The notes: a model not told the origin generated them from the letters alone. Shown: positions 32,450-43,612, numbered from the stretch's first letter. The stretch: 64,000 nt of DNA from Mesorhizobium sp. Root102 (GCF_001425625.1 NZ_LMCP01000045.1:131263-195262), one strand, 5' to 3'. Program-made: numbers and translations.

Positions 32450-34120
32450 ATGAACAATCCTCGCCACAACATCCGTGAAGTCCGCAGCCCGCGCGGCACG
32501 GAAATCAGCGCCCGCTCCTGGCTGACGGAAGCGCCGCTGCGCATGCTGATGAACAATCTCGACCCGGACGTCGCCGAAAACCCCAACGAGCTGGTCGTCT
32601 ATGGCGGCATCGGCCGGGCGGCGCGGACCTGGAACGATTTCGACCGCATCGTCGCCTCGTTGCGGACGCTGGCCGATGACGAGACTTTGCTGGTGCAGTC
32701 CGGCAAGCCGGTCGGCGTGTTCCGCACCCATCCCGACGCACCGCGCGTGCTGATCGCCAATTCCAACCTGGTGCCGCACTGGGCGACCTGGGAAAAGTTC
32801 AACGAGCTCGATAAGAAGGGCCTGATGATGTACGGCCAGATGACGGCCGGCTCGTGGATCTACATCGGTACGCAAGGCATCGTGCAGGGCACCTATGAGA
32901 CCTTCGTCGAGGCCGGCCGCCAGCATTATGGCGGCAATCTCAAGGGAAAATGGATCCTGACCGGCGGGCTCGGAGGCATGGGCGGCGCCCAGCCACTCGC
33001 CGCCGTCATGGCCGGCGCCTGCTGCCTGGCGATTGAATGCAATCCGGACTCGATCGATTTTCGCCTGCGCACCCGCTACGTCGACGAGCGCGCCGACACG
33101 CTCGACGAGGCGCTGGAAAAGATCGAACGCTGGACCAAGGCCGGCGAGGCGAAGTCGGTCGGCCTGCTTGGCAATACGGCCGAGATCGTCCCGGAAATGT
33201 TCAGGCGTGGCATTCGCCCCGATATGGTCACCGACCAGACCTCGGCGCATGATCCCATCAACGGCTATCTGCCGAAGGGCTGGACGATGGCTGAGTGGCG
33301 CGAGAAGCGCGTCAGCGACCCGAAGGCGGTGGAGAGGGCGGCACGCGCCTCGATGCGCGAACATGTCGAGGCGATGGTGGCGTTCTGGAACGCCGGCGTG
33401 CCGACGCTCGACTATGGCAACAACATCCGTCAGGTGGCCAAGGAGGAGGGCTTCGAGAACGCCTTTGCCTTCCCCGGCTTCGTGCCGGCCTATATCCGCC
33501 CGCTGTTCTGCCGCGGCATCGGTCCGTTCCGCTGGGTAGCGCTTTCCGGCGATCCCGAGGACATCTACAAGACCGACGCCAAGGTGCGCGAACTGACGCC
33601 CGGCAACACCCATCTGCACAACTGGTTGGACATGGCGCGCGAGCGCATCGCCTTCCAAGGCCTGCCGGCGCGCATCTGCTGGGTCGGCCTCGGCGACCGG
33701 CATCGGCTGGGCCTCGCCTTCAACGAGATGGTGGCCAAGGGCGAGCTGAAGGCGCCTGTCGTCATCGGCCGCGATCACCTCGATTCCGGCTCGGTCGCCT
33801 CGCCGAACCGCGAAACGGAATCCATGAAGGACGGCTCGGACGCCGTGTCCGACTGGCCGCTGCTCAACGCGCTGCTCAACACCGCGTCTGGCGCCACCTG
33901 GGTGTCGCTGCACCATGGCGGCGGCGTCGGCATGGGCTTTTCCCAGCACGCCGGCATGGTCATCGTCGCCGACGGGACGCGTGAAGCGGCCAAGCGCCTG
34001 GAGCGGGTGTTGTGGAACGACCCGGCGACCGGTGTCATGCGCCACGCCGACGCCGGCTACGACATCGCCATCGAATGCGCCAAGGAGCACCAACTCAACC
34101 TGCCCGGCATTCTCGGCTGA
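32450..34120 (+). CDS. hutU: Urocanate hydratase
   Basis: HutU adds water to urocanate using tightly bound NAD. The 556-residue product has the usual length. NAD contacts sit in GGLGGMGGAQPLA, and the catalytic region includes GLGDRHRLGLAFNEMV and LHHGGGVGMGFSQHAG. It starts 27 bases after hutG with a GGAG site at 32439-32442. Confidence 0.98.
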   Translation: MNNPRHNIREVRSPRGTEISARSWLTEAPLRMLMNNLDPDVAENPNELVVYGGIGRAARTWNDFDRIVASLRTLADDETLLVQSGKPVGVFRTHPDAPRVLIANSNLVPHWATWEKFNELDKKGLMMYGQMTAGSWIYIGTQGIVQGTYETFVEAGRQHYGGNLKGKWILTGGLGGMGGAQPLAAVMAGACCLAIECNPDSIDFRLRTRYVDERADTLDEALEKIERWTKAGEAKSVGLLGNTAEIVPEMFRRGIRPDMVTDQTSAHDPINGYLPKGWTMAEWREKRVSDPKAVERAARASMREHVEAMVAFWNAGVPTLDYGNNIRQVAKEEGFENAFAFPGFVPAYIRPLFCRGIGPFRWVALSGDPEDIYKTDAKVRELTPGNTHLHNWLDMARERIAFQGLPARICWVGLGDRHRLGLAFNEMVAKGELKAPVVIGRDHLDSGSVASPNRETESMKDGSDAVSDWPLLNALLNTASGATWVSLHHGGGVGMGFSQHAGMVIVADGTREAAKRLERVLWNDPATGVMRHADAGYDIAIECAKEHQLNLPGILG

Positions 34121-34132
34121 TTGGCTGAGCCG

Positions 34133-34720
34133 ATGCGCATCCTGCGGGCAGCCGAATACCGGTCGATGCCGTGGAAGAACGGCGGCGGCGTGACGACGGA
34201 GATCGCCGTCTCGCCCGCGGGTGCAGGGCTCGACGACTTCGACTGGCGCGTCTCGATGGCTCGCGTCGAATTGAGCGGCCCGTTCTCGCGGTTTGCCGGC
34301 ATCGATCGAACCCTTGCCGTGCTCGAGGGTGAGGGCATCGTCCTCGACATTGCCGGCTACCCGCCGACATCCATCAACAGGGCGACCGACCCGTTTTCCT
34401 TCCCAGCCGACTTGCCGACCGCCGCCGCGCTGGTCGGCGGGCCGATCAGCGATCTCAATGTCATGACCCGCAGAAGCCGGATGACGCATTCGGTCGAACG
34501 CATGGTGATTTCGGCTCCCGTGGAAATCCGGACCGGAGCCGGCACAACCCTCGTCTTGTGCTTGAACGGCGAAGTCATCGTGCCCGCCGCCGAACCGGTT
34601 CGCCTCGGGCCGCTCGACACGCTGCTGCCCGATCCGGACAGCGCCGGCCTGCTTGTCCAGGCCGCCCATGAGACAACGCTGTTCGTGATCCGGATCGGAG
34701 TCATTTCCGGCAACGATTAA
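34133..34720 (+). CDS. hutD: HutD family protein
   Basis: A 195-residue HutD/Ves-type cupin. The family motif MPWKNGGGVTTEIAVSP is near the N-terminus. HutD is conserved in hut operons and is thought to limit urocanate or histidine flux, but its reaction is unknown. A TTG at 34121, next to the hutU stop, is an alternative start. It closes the hut operon. Confidence 0.92.
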   Translation: MRILRAAEYRSMPWKNGGGVTTEIAVSPAGAGLDDFDWRVSMARVELSGPFSRFAGIDRTLAVLEGEGIVLDIAGYPPTSINRATDPFSFPADLPTAAALVGGPISDLNVMTRRSRMTHSVERMVISAPVEIRTGAGTTLVLCLNGEVIVPAAEPVRLGPLDTLLPDPDSAGLLVQAAHETTLFVIRIGVISGND

Positions 34721-34739
34721 AGCTTGTTTCCAAACATGA

Positions 34740-34828
34740 TCGTGATGCCGGCCAATTATAGCGTAAGCTGACGGCGGGCATCACGAAAAAGCCCGAATCC
34801 TCCCCGTCGATCGATCTCGTCGGGAGGA
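34740..34828. terminator. Two hairpins at the end of the hut operon
   Basis: TCGTGATGCC (34740-34749) and GGCATCACGA (34777-34786) form a perfect 10-base stem. TCCTCCC (34798-34804) and GGGAGGA (34822-34828) form a second, shorter one. A T-rich stretch (GTTGTTTTT, 34841-34849) follows. They probably end hut transcription before the ndvB promoter. Confidence 0.5.
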
Positions 34829-34906
34829 GGGGTGTTCATCGTTGTTTTTCGCTGGGAGATGACGTCCTGTCGTGGCGCGGAAACAAACTTTCGGCAAATG
34901 GGGTTT

Positions 34907-34922
34907 ATGCAACCAATTGCAT
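34907..34922. promoter_or_regulatory. Palindrome upstream of ndvB
   Basis: ATGCAA-CCAA-TTGCAT, with perfect 6-base arms, ends 66 bases before the ndvB start. It is a candidate operator or promoter element for the glucan synthase. I cannot name a regulator. Confidence 0.35.
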
Positions 34923-34988
34923 TTGAATCGGTTTTAGGGCCATTGCCGTGGCGGTGACGCCGCTGCCTGCCCGCTTACGGAATTTTCA

Positions 34989-37900
34989 ATGAATATTCAG
35001 ACGAACCCTGCCCCAATCGAGAAGACAAGCGCGAGCTTCCCGGCCATCACCGAAGAGCCTATCCGCTCCAATTACCTGCCTGAAGAGCGTCTTCGGCTGC
35101 TCGGTGAAAGTCTGGCAAAAGGCGATCTAACCGATTTGTTCGGCCTGACGCCCTTCGATTTTCAGGCGCGTGTCCGCGACAGCGCCAAGAAGATCCTGGA
35201 GGTCTACCGGTCGACCAATGCGGCGCAGGCGAGAGGCGAGACGATCACGCCGGCGGCACAATGGCTGCTCGACAACAATTATCTGGTCGAAGAGACCATT
35301 TTCCAGGTCAAGCGCGATCTGCCGCGCCGCTTCTATCGCCAGCTGCCGACCTTGAAACTGCCTGACAATGGCAGCGTACCGCGCGCGTTGGCGCTGGCCT
35401 GGACCTATGTGGCGCATTCGGACAGTTCCGTCTCGGCGACGATGTTCAAATCCATCGTCCAGGGCTTCCAGTCGGTCGAGCCGCTCAAGATCGGCGAACT
35501 CTGGGCGCTGCCATCGCTGTTGCGCTTCGTCCTGATCGAAAATCTCCGCCGGCTGGCGGTCAGGGTCAACCGCACCCGTCAGATGCGCCAGATAGCCAAT
35601 GATGTGGCGGACAAGGTCCTGGCGACCGACGACAGCGCCGACCGGCAGGCGATCCTGTCCAACTTCAGCGCCCACGCGCAGGACACCACCTTTGCCACCC
35701 AGCTGCTCTACCGCTTGCGTGATGGATCGCAGAATGCCGGCAAGGCTCTGGAATGGCTGGAAGGCGAACTCGAAAAGACCGGCTCCGATGCCGAGGAAAT
35801 CATCATTTCCGAACATCACACACTGTCCAGCGGCAATGTGACGACGGGCAACATCATTCGCGGCCTGCGCCTCATCAACGACGTCGACTGGACCGTGTGG
35901 TTCGAAGGCGTCAGCCGCATCGATACCGTGCTGCGCGAGCGCACCGATTTCGCCGCTCTCGACTTCTTCTCGCGTGACCAGTACCGGACCGCGATCGAGG
36001 AACTGGCGCGCCGCTCGGACCTGTCGGAATATCGGGTCGCCGAAAAAGCTATCGAGCTGGCCGGCCACGCCGCCAGCGAGACCATGCTAGGCGATGGTGA
36101 AAGCGATGCGGGTCCGATCTTATCCGCCCACACCGATGTCGGCTTCTTTCTCGTCGGCCCACGCCGGCTGGAGCTGGAGAAGGCGATCGGCTATCGGCCC
36201 ACCATCAGCCAGACGGTCAAGCGCGCCTTCCGCAAGACCGGATGGCTTGGCATTGTCGTACCGGTGTTTGCGCTGACGGCCCTGCTTCTCGTCCTCTCCG
36301 GCAATGCTCTTGCCAATCTTGGCCTGTCAGTGCCGTCGATCGTCCTGATGCTGGCGCTGTTTGCCGTGCCGGCCAGTGAGGGTGCGCTCGCCTTCTTCAA
36401 CACTGTCGTATCGCTGTTCCTGAAACCGACGCGCCTTGTCGGCTACGATTACAGGCACGGCGTACCGCCCGAGGCGCGCACGCTGGTGGTGGTGCCTTCG
36501 CTGATCGGCTCGCGCGACGATGTCGAGGAAAACATCCGCAATATCGAGGTGCATCATCTCGCCAACACGGCCGATGAAATCCATTTCGCGCTGCTGTCGG
36601 ACTGGCCCGACAGCAAGACCGAAATCGATGCGGCGGATACCGAAATCCTCGAATTTGCCCGCGCCGAGATCGCTCGCCTCAACGCCCGCTATCCCTCCGA
36701 AGGCGCCCCGCGTTTCTACATCCTGCACCGGCGCCGGCTCTTCAATGCGGCTCAAGGGTCCTGGATGGGCTGGGAGCGCAAGCGCGGCAAGCTGCACGAG
36801 CTCGACCTCCTGCTGCGCGGCGACAGCGACACCACGTTCCTGCCGCTCGACGTGCCACTGCCGGAGAACGTCGTTCATGTGATGACGCTCGATGCCGACA
36901 CGCGCACCACCCGCGATGCGGTCGCGACCCTCGTCGGCAAGCTTTGCCACCCGCTCAACCGCCCGCATTTCGACGCCAGCAAGCGCATTGTCACGGCCGG
37001 CTATGCGATCTTGCAGCCGCGCATCACCGCGTCGCTGACCAGCGGCGACGACGCGTCGTTTTTCCAGCGGGTCTTCTCGGCCAACCGCGGCCTCGACCCT
37101 TACGTCTTTGCGGTGTCCGACCTCTATCAGGACGTCTTCGGCGACGGTTCCTTCACCGGCAAGGGGCTCTATCACGTCGACGCCTTCGAGGCCGCGCTAC
37201 AGGGCCGCATCGAGGAGAACACCGTCCTCAGCCATGATCTGCTGGAAGGCGCGCTGGCGCGCTCGGCGCTGGTCACCGACGTCGAACTGGTCGAGGATTA
37301 TCCGACGCGCTACTCGGTCGACGCCTCGCGCCACCATCGCTGGGCACGCGGCGACTGGCAGCTGCTCGGCTTCATGCTCGGTCCGCGCTCCGGCGTGCCG
37401 GGTCTGTCGCGCTGGAAGATGATCGACAATCTGCGCCGCTCGCTGACGCCGATCTTCTGGGTGATGGCGGCGATCGCCGGCTGGACGCTGCTGCCCTTCA
37501 CGCAGGCTGCGCAGTGGCAGGCCCTGTTGATCCTTAGCCTGTTCATGGCGCCGACATTCGACATCGTCAACGCCATCCTGCCCAAGAGCGGCGACCAGAC
37601 GCCGCGCGGCCATTTCTCGGCCCTGGCGCGTGACGTCGCCTTCGGCACCGCCATGGTGGCGCTGAAGATCGTGCTGATGGCGCATAACGCCTGGATGATG
37701 GGCGACGCCATCGTGCGCACGCTCTACCGGCTGTTCGTCAGCCGCCAGAACCTGCTGGAATGGCGCACCGCCTCGCAGGCGCACAAGGCGGGCGACAATG
37801 ACGTCGGTTCCTATTACGGCATGATGTATGGCGCCGTTATCATCGGCTTCGTCGGCCTTGCCATTCCGGTGCTGGCCGATTCGACCGGCGCCTTCGTTGC

Positions 37901-40900
37901 CTTCTTCTTCGCCCTGTTCTGGATTGGCTCGCCCGCCATCGCCAGCTGGATCAGCCGTTCGGCCGAAACCGAGGATCGCTTGCGCATATCGCAGGCTGAT
38001 ATCCATACGTTGCGCACGGTGGCGCGGCGCACATGGCACTATTTCGAAAGCTTCGTGACATCAGAGCATCACCATCTGCCGCCGGACAATTTCCAGGAAA
38101 GCCCGGCGCCGGTGGTCGCGCCACGCACCTCGCCGACCAATATCGGCGTCTACCTGCTGTCCGTCGTCTCCGCCCGCGACTTCGGCTGGATCAGCCTGTC
38201 CGACGCCATCACCCGCATCGACGCCACCATGACGACGATCGAGGGTATGCCGCGTGATCGCGGCCACCTCTTCAACTGGTATGACACGACGACGCTGAAG
38301 CCGCTCTATCCGCTTTACATCTCGGCTGTCGACAGCGGCAATCTCGCCGGCCATCTGGTGGCGGTGGCGGCAGCTTGCGCCGAATGGGCCGAAGCGCCCT
38401 CCGTCCATCTCCAGGGCGATTTCGAAGGCATTCTCGACACCGTCACCATCCTCAGCGAAAGCCTTGACGAACTGCCCGACGACCGCCGCCAGTTGCGCCC
38501 CCTGCGCCAGCGCCTCGCCGACCGTCTCGACGGCATGCGGCGCGCTGTCGACACCATCAAGGCGCAGCCGGAAATGGCGTCGATCCGCACCATCAACCTG
38601 GCTGTGCTGGCCGGCGAGATCCGCAAATTGGCCACCGCAATCCACACCGAGGCGGCGTCGCCGCAGAGCGATGTCATTGTCGACTGGGCGGCAAGGTTGG
38701 AAGCCACCTGCGAAGCGCATGTGCATGACGCGCACAGCGACGACAATGCCGTCGAGGCGCTGCGTGCCAAGCTGCTCACATTGCGCGAGCGGACGCGCCG
38801 CTTCGCCTTCGAGATGGATTTCTCCTTCCTGATGCGGCCGGAGCGCAAGCTGCTGTCAATCGGCTACCGGGTCGAGGAGCATCAGCTCGATGAAAGCTGC
38901 TACGACCTTTTGGCCTCAGAGGCGCGGCTGACCAGCCTGTTCGCCATCGCCAAGGGTGACCTGCCGACCGAGCACTGGTTCCGGCTGGGCCGGCCGATCG
39001 TCGAGATCGGGTTCCAGGGCGCGCTGATGTCCTGGTCCGGCTCGATGTTCGAATATTTGATGCCGCCGCTGGTGATGAAGGAGCCGCAGGGCTCGATCCT
39101 CAACCAGACCAGCAAGCTGATCATCAAGCGCCAGATCCAGTATGGCCGCCAGAAGAACGTGCCGTGGGGCATTTCGGAAGCGGCCTACAACGCCCGCGAC
39201 CGCGAGCTGACTTACCAGTACACCAATTTCGGCGTGCCCGGGCTCGGGCTGAAGCGCGGCCTTGGCCAGAACACGGTGATCGCGCCTTACGCCACCATAT
39301 TGGCGGCCCAGTTCAACCCGCGCGAAGCCGTGCAGAACCTCGCCCGATTGCGGGAGATCGGCGCGCTTGGCCGCCACGGTTACTACGACGCCGTTGACTT
39401 CACGCCGCAGCGCGTGCCGGAAGGCACCGATCATGCAGTCGTGCAGAACTACATGGCCCACCATTCAGGCATGTCGATCGTGGCGGTTGCCGACGCCATC
39501 TTCGAAGGCCGCATGCGCGATCGCTTCCACAGCGATCCGGTCATCGAATCGGCCGAACTGTTGCTGCAGGAGAGGGCACCGCGCGACATCCCGACCGCGA
39601 CCGTCAGGACCGAGGCCGACGAACGCGCCAAGGACGAGACAGAAGTCGACAGCCCCGACACCCGCATCGTGCTCAACCCGCTGCAATCGCTGCGGTCGAC
39701 CAGCGTCATGTCGAACGGTCGCTATTCGGTGATGGTCACCGCGACCGGCTCGGGCTACAGCCGCTGGGGTGATCTCTCCGTCACCCGCTGGCAGCCGGAT
39801 CCGACCGAGGACCGTCTCGGCTCCTACATCTTCCTGCGTGACGCCGGCACGGGCGACTGGTGGTCGGCGACGGCTGAGCCGAAGCGTGCGGCCGAGGAAA
39901 AGGCGCAGACCTTGTTCTCCGACGACAAGGCGAGCTTCGTCAAATCGGTTGGCACGTTGCGCTCCGAGGTCGAATGCATCGTCATCTCGGAAGGCAATGG
40001 CGAGGGCCGTCGGGTCACGCTCTACAATGACGGTCCGTCCGACCGTCACATCGAAGTGACCTCCTTTGCCGAGCTGGTGCTCGGCCTGGAAGTGTCCGAC
40101 AATGCGCATCCGGCCTTCTCGAAGATGTTCGTGGAAACCGAAATCGCATCGAATAAAGCGGCGATCTTCGCCACGCGGCGCAAGCGCGAGACCAGCGAGC
40201 CGGATATCGCCATGGTGCATTTCGTCACCGATCCGTCCGGATCGGCGCGCGATGCCGAGGCCGAGACCGACAGGCGCGCCTTCATCGGCCGTGGCCGTAC
40301 CATCGTCGACGCGGCCGCCTTCGATCCGGGCGCCAGGCTTGGCGGCCATTCGGGCTTCACGCTCGATCCCGTCGCCTCGCTGCGCCGCCAGGTGCGTGTG
40401 CCGGCCAACAAGAAGATATCGCTGACCTTCTGGACCGTCGTCGGCGCCGGCCGCACTGAGCTGGACGAGGCCATCGCCCGGCTCGACCACCCGGAGAGCT
40501 TTGCCCGCCAGGCCATGCTCGCCTGGACGCGCAGCCAGGTGCAGACCCGCCATATGGGCCTCAGCCTGACCGATGCCGCCAATGTGCAGAAGCTGGCGCG
40601 CTATCTGATCTATCCGGATCCGTTCCTGCGTCTTCCCGCTGAATCCATCGCCTCGGGGCTGGGCAAGCAATCGAGCCTGTGGCCAACCAGCATTTCCGGC
40701 GATTTTCCGATCTTCCTGGTCAGGATCGGCGACGTCGCCGATCTGGAAATCGTCGCCCAGGCGCTACGCTTCCAGGAATACATGCGCACCCGCGGCATGA
40801 TGATCGACTTCGTCGTCGTCAACGAGCAGGCGTCCTCCTATGTCCAGGACCTGCAGCGGGCGGTCGAGACGCTATGCGAGAACAGCCGTTTGCGCGGCAA

Positions 40901-43592
40901 GGAGCTCGGACCTCGCCAGCACATCTTCGCGGTGCGCCGCGACCTCATGGACGAGACGACCTACAAGACGCTGCTCGCCGTCGCCAGGGTGGTCCTGCAC
41001 ACGCGCAACGGCACCATCTTCGACCAGATCGAGCGGGCCGAGGCGGCCGCCCTGCAGGCGCGAGACGCCCTGCAGCCGGCAGCATTGCCGGTTCCGCGTG
41101 AGCCGCCGTCGCTGACGCCCACGACGCATGCATCTGCCTTGCAGGCGGTGGCAAATGTCAGCGCCGATGGCGGCGGGCTCAGCCAGTGGAACGGGTTTGG
41201 AGGTTTCGATGGCGACGGGCGGCATTATGTCGTGCGCCTGGCCGGCCGGCGCACGACGCCGCAGCCGTGGATCAACGTCGTCTCCAACGCCTCTTTCGGC
41301 TTCCACACCTCCGCCGAGGGGGCTGCCTTCACCTGGAGCCGCAACAGCCGCGACTACCAGTTGACGCCGTGGTCGAACGATCCGGTCTCGAACCGGCCGG
41401 GCGAGGGCCTCTACATCTACGATCAGGCCAGCGGCAAGGCGTTCTCGCCGCTCGCCGCCATGGTGCGCGATCCCTCGATGACCTACGAGGCCTGGCATGG
41501 CCAGGGTTTCTCGACCTTCCGCTCCAAGCGCGGGCCGTTGTCGATGGACCTTACCCATGTCGTCGATCCGATCGACCCGGTGAAGATCTCGCGGCTGCGT
41601 ATCCAGAATTCCGGCTCGGTGCCGGCGCGACTGCGTGTCTATGCCTATGCCGAATGGGTGCTCGGCGGGCATCGGTCGCGCACGGCGGCAACCATCGTCC
41701 CGTCGCGGGACGCCGCCAGCGGGGCGTTGCTGGCACAAAACCCCTACGGGCTCGATTTCAGTGAACGGGTGGCCTTCCTTGCCGCCGACGGTGGCGTGCA
41801 CTCGGTGACATCAGACCGCTCGGAGTTCCTCGGCCGGCAAGGCTCCAGCGAGCTTCCGCAGGCGGTGCTGAGCGGTGCTGCACTATCGGACCGTGTCGAG
41901 GCCGGCGACGATCCGTGCGCGGCAATCGCTCGTGACATCGAGATTCCGGCCGGCGGCGACGTGACGCTGTTGTGGCTGCTCGGCGACGCCGAGTCCGTCT
42001 CGGAGGCGAGCGCCCTGGTGCAGGAGCACCGCGTCAAGGATTTCGATCAGCGGCTGGCCGACAATGAGCGCGTGTGGCGCGGCTTCCTTGACACCATCCA
42101 GGTCGAGACGCCGGACAAGGCGCTCGATGCCATGGTCAATCACTGGCTGCCCTATCAGAGCCTGGCCTGCCGTATCCGCGCCCGCTCCGCCTTCTATCAG
42201 GCCAGCGGTGCCTTCGGGTTCCGCGACCAACTGCAGGACACGCTGGCGTTGCTGGCGCATGATCCGCAACTGGCGCGCGACCAGATCCTCAACGCGGCGC
42301 GGCGGCAGTTTCCCGAAGGCGACGTGCAGCATTGGTGGCTGCCGCGCACCGGCGCCGGCGTGCGCACGTTGATCTCCGACGACGTGGTCTGGCTGGCCCA
42401 CGCCACGGCGCGCTATCTGCTGGTCACGGGTGACGCCACTATCCTCAAGGAGCAATTGCCCTTCATCGACGGGCAGGCGCTGGGCGAGGGCGAGCACGAT
42501 GCCTTCTTCACCCCGGAAATTTCGAAGAAGACGGCGTCGCTCTACGACCATTGCGCGCGTGCGCTGGACCTCGCCATCAAGCGCAGCAGCCCCGCGGGCC
42601 TGCCGCTGATCCTCGGCGGCGACTGGAACGACGGCATGAACCGCGTCGGCGAGCACGGCAAGGGCGAGAGCGTCTGGCTTGGCTGGTTCCTGCTCAGGAC
42701 GCTGGGCGACTTTGCCCCCGTTGCCAAGACCGAAGGCGATGCCAAGCGTGCACAGGCCTGGGTAAAACATGCCGATGTTTTGAAGCGGGCGCTTGAGAGC
42801 ACGGCATGGGACGGCGAATGGTACCGGCGCGGAAGCTTCGACGATGGCACCCCTCTGGGGTCTCGCAATTCGCAGGAGTGCAAGATCGACTCAATCGCCC
42901 AATCCTGGAGCGTGCTTTCGGGAGAGGGCGATCCGGCGCGGTCGACGACGGCGATGGAGCAGGCGACGAAGATGCTCGTCGACGACAAGCTCAACATCGT
43001 CAAGCTCTTCACGCCGCCCTTCTCCAAGACGGAGAAGGACCCGGGTTACATCAAGAGCTATCCGCCCGGTGTGCGCGAGAATGGCGGTCAATACACCCAT
43101 GCCGCTACGTGGTTCGTCATCGCGCTCGCCGAGATGGGGCAGGTCGATGAGGCCTATCGCTGTTTCTCGATGCTGAACCCGGTCAACCATGCGACCGACG
43201 AGGCGTCGGCCGAGCACTATCGCGTCGAGCCCTATGTCGTGGCGGCCGATATCTATGCCGGCGACGACAATGCCGGCAACAGCAAGGGCGGCCGTGGCGG
43301 CTGGACCTGGTACACCGGCTCCGCCGGTTGGCTCTACAGGGCGGCGGTCGAAGGCATTCTCGGCATCGAACGGCGCGGCAAGCGTATCCAGTTCAAGCCG
43401 AAGCTGCCCAGCCACTGGGACGGCTATTCGGCAAATCTCAAGATGCTGGGGGCGGAACTCAGGGTTCGGGTCATCCGCGACAATAAGGCCAAGGCCGTGT
43501 CGCTGGAGGTGAATGGGGCCAAGACCAAGGTTTCGGCGGTCGAACTGAAGGACGGCGAAGTTGCCGAAATCCTCATCAGGATTCCGGCCTGA
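34989..43592 (+). CDS. ndvB: Cyclic beta-1,2-glucan synthase NdvB (ChvB)
   Basis: NdvB makes periplasmic cyclic beta-1,2-glucan, needed for osmotic adaptation and nodule invasion. The 2867-residue inner-membrane protein has the family's size. Membrane helices lie at about 416-481 and again at about 818-990. Between them is the GT84 domain with DADTR (about 633) as the likely DxD and RHHRWARGDW near 780. Long glycan-binding domains follow. The C-terminal GH94 phosphorylase-like domain (about 2370-2860) contains GGDWNDGMNRVGEHGKGES near 2543 and sets ring size in studied homologues. The frame is intact across 8.6 kb. NdvA, which exports the product, is the next gene. Confidence 0.98.
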   Translation: MNIQTNPAPIEKTSASFPAITEEPIRSNYLPEERLRLLGESLAKGDLTDLFGLTPFDFQARVRDSAKKILEVYRSTNAAQARGETITPAAQWLLDNNYLVEETIFQVKRDLPRRFYRQLPTLKLPDNGSVPRALALAWTYVAHSDSSVSATMFKSIVQGFQSVEPLKIGELWALPSLLRFVLIENLRRLAVRVNRTRQMRQIANDVADKVLATDDSADRQAILSNFSAHAQDTTFATQLLYRLRDGSQNAGKALEWLEGELEKTGSDAEEIIISEHHTLSSGNVTTGNIIRGLRLINDVDWTVWFEGVSRIDTVLRERTDFAALDFFSRDQYRTAIEELARRSDLSEYRVAEKAIELAGHAASETMLGDGESDAGPILSAHTDVGFFLVGPRRLELEKAIGYRPTISQTVKRAFRKTGWLGIVVPVFALTALLLVLSGNALANLGLSVPSIVLMLALFAVPASEGALAFFNTVVSLFLKPTRLVGYDYRHGVPPEARTLVVVPSLIGSRDDVEENIRNIEVHHLANTADEIHFALLSDWPDSKTEIDAADTEILEFARAEIARLNARYPSEGAPRFYILHRRRLFNAAQGSWMGWERKRGKLHELDLLLRGDSDTTFLPLDVPLPENVVHVMTLDADTRTTRDAVATLVGKLCHPLNRPHFDASKRIVTAGYAILQPRITASLTSGDDASFFQRVFSANRGLDPYVFAVSDLYQDVFGDGSFTGKGLYHVDAFEAALQGRIEENTVLSHDLLEGALARSALVTDVELVEDYPTRYSVDASRHHRWARGDWQLLGFMLGPRSGVPGLSRWKMIDNLRRSLTPIFWVMAAIAGWTLLPFTQAAQWQALLILSLFMAPTFDIVNAILPKSGDQTPRGHFSALARDVAFGTAMVALKIVLMAHNAWMMGDAIVRTLYRLFVSRQNLLEWRTASQAHKAGDNDVGSYYGMMYGAVIIGFVGLAIPVLADSTGAFVAFFFALFWIGSPAIASWISRSAETEDRLRISQADIHTLRTVARRTWHYFESFVTSEHHHLPPDNFQESPAPVVAPRTSPTNIGVYLLSVVSARDFGWISLSDAITRIDATMTTIEGMPRDRGHLFNWYDTTTLKPLYPLYISAVDSGNLAGHLVAVAAACAEWAEAPSVHLQGDFEGILDTVTILSESLDELPDDRRQLRPLRQRLADRLDGMRRAVDTIKAQPEMASIRTINLAVLAGEIRKLATAIHTEAASPQSDVIVDWAARLEATCEAHVHDAHSDDNAVEALRAKLLTLRERTRRFAFEMDFSFLMRPERKLLSIGYRVEEHQLDESCYDLLASEARLTSLFAIAKGDLPTEHWFRLGRPIVEIGFQGALMSWSGSMFEYLMPPLVMKEPQGSILNQTSKLIIKRQIQYGRQKNVPWGISEAAYNARDRELTYQYTNFGVPGLGLKRGLGQNTVIAPYATILAAQFNPREAVQNLARLREIGALGRHGYYDAVDFTPQRVPEGTDHAVVQNYMAHHSGMSIVAVADAIFEGRMRDRFHSDPVIESAELLLQERAPRDIPTATVRTEADERAKDETEVDSPDTRIVLNPLQSLRSTSVMSNGRYSVMVTATGSGYSRWGDLSVTRWQPDPTEDRLGSYIFLRDAGTGDWWSATAEPKRAAEEKAQTLFSDDKASFVKSVGTLRSEVECIVISEGNGEGRRVTLYNDGPSDRHIEVTSFAELVLGLEVSDNAHPAFSKMFVETEIASNKAAIFATRRKRETSEPDIAMVHFVTDPSGSARDAEAETDRRAFIGRGRTIVDAAAFDPGARLGGHSGFTLDPVASLRRQVRVPANKKISLTFWTVVGAGRTELDEAIARLDHPESFARQAMLAWTRSQVQTRHMGLSLTDAANVQKLARYLIYPDPFLRLPAESIASGLGKQSSLWPTSISGDFPIFLVRIGDVADLEIVAQALRFQEYMRTRGMMIDFVVVNEQASSYVQDLQRAVETLCENSRLRGKELGPRQHIFAVRRDLMDETTYKTLLAVARVVLHTRNGTIFDQIERAEAAALQARDALQPAALPVPREPPSLTPTTHASALQAVANVSADGGGLSQWNGFGGFDGDGRHYVVRLAGRRTTPQPWINVVSNASFGFHTSAEGAAFTWSRNSRDYQLTPWSNDPVSNRPGEGLYIYDQASGKAFSPLAAMVRDPSMTYEAWHGQGFSTFRSKRGPLSMDLTHVVDPIDPVKISRLRIQNSGSVPARLRVYAYAEWVLGGHRSRTAATIVPSRDAASGALLAQNPYGLDFSERVAFLAADGGVHSVTSDRSEFLGRQGSSELPQAVLSGAALSDRVEAGDDPCAAIARDIEIPAGGDVTLLWLLGDAESVSEASALVQEHRVKDFDQRLADNERVWRGFLDTIQVETPDKALDAMVNHWLPYQSLACRIRARSAFYQASGAFGFRDQLQDTLALLAHDPQLARDQILNAARRQFPEGDVQHWWLPRTGAGVRTLISDDVVWLAHATARYLLVTGDATILKEQLPFIDGQALGEGEHDAFFTPEISKKTASLYDHCARALDLAIKRSSPAGLPLILGGDWNDGMNRVGEHGKGESVWLGWFLLRTLGDFAPVAKTEGDAKRAQAWVKHADVLKRALESTAWDGEWYRRGSFDDGTPLGSRNSQECKIDSIAQSWSVLSGEGDPARSTTAMEQATKMLVDDKLNIVKLFTPPFSKTEKDPGYIKSYPPGVRENGGQYTHAATWFVIALAEMGQVDEAYRCFSMLNPVNHATDEASAEHYRVEPYVVAADIYAGDDNAGNSKGGRGGWTWYTGSAGWLYRAAVEGILGIERRGKRIQFKPKLPSHWDGYSANLKMLGAELRVRVIRDNKAKAVSLEVNGAKTKVSAVELKDGEVAEILIRIPA

Positions 43593-43612
43593 GGCACTTC
43601 ACTCAACAGGAT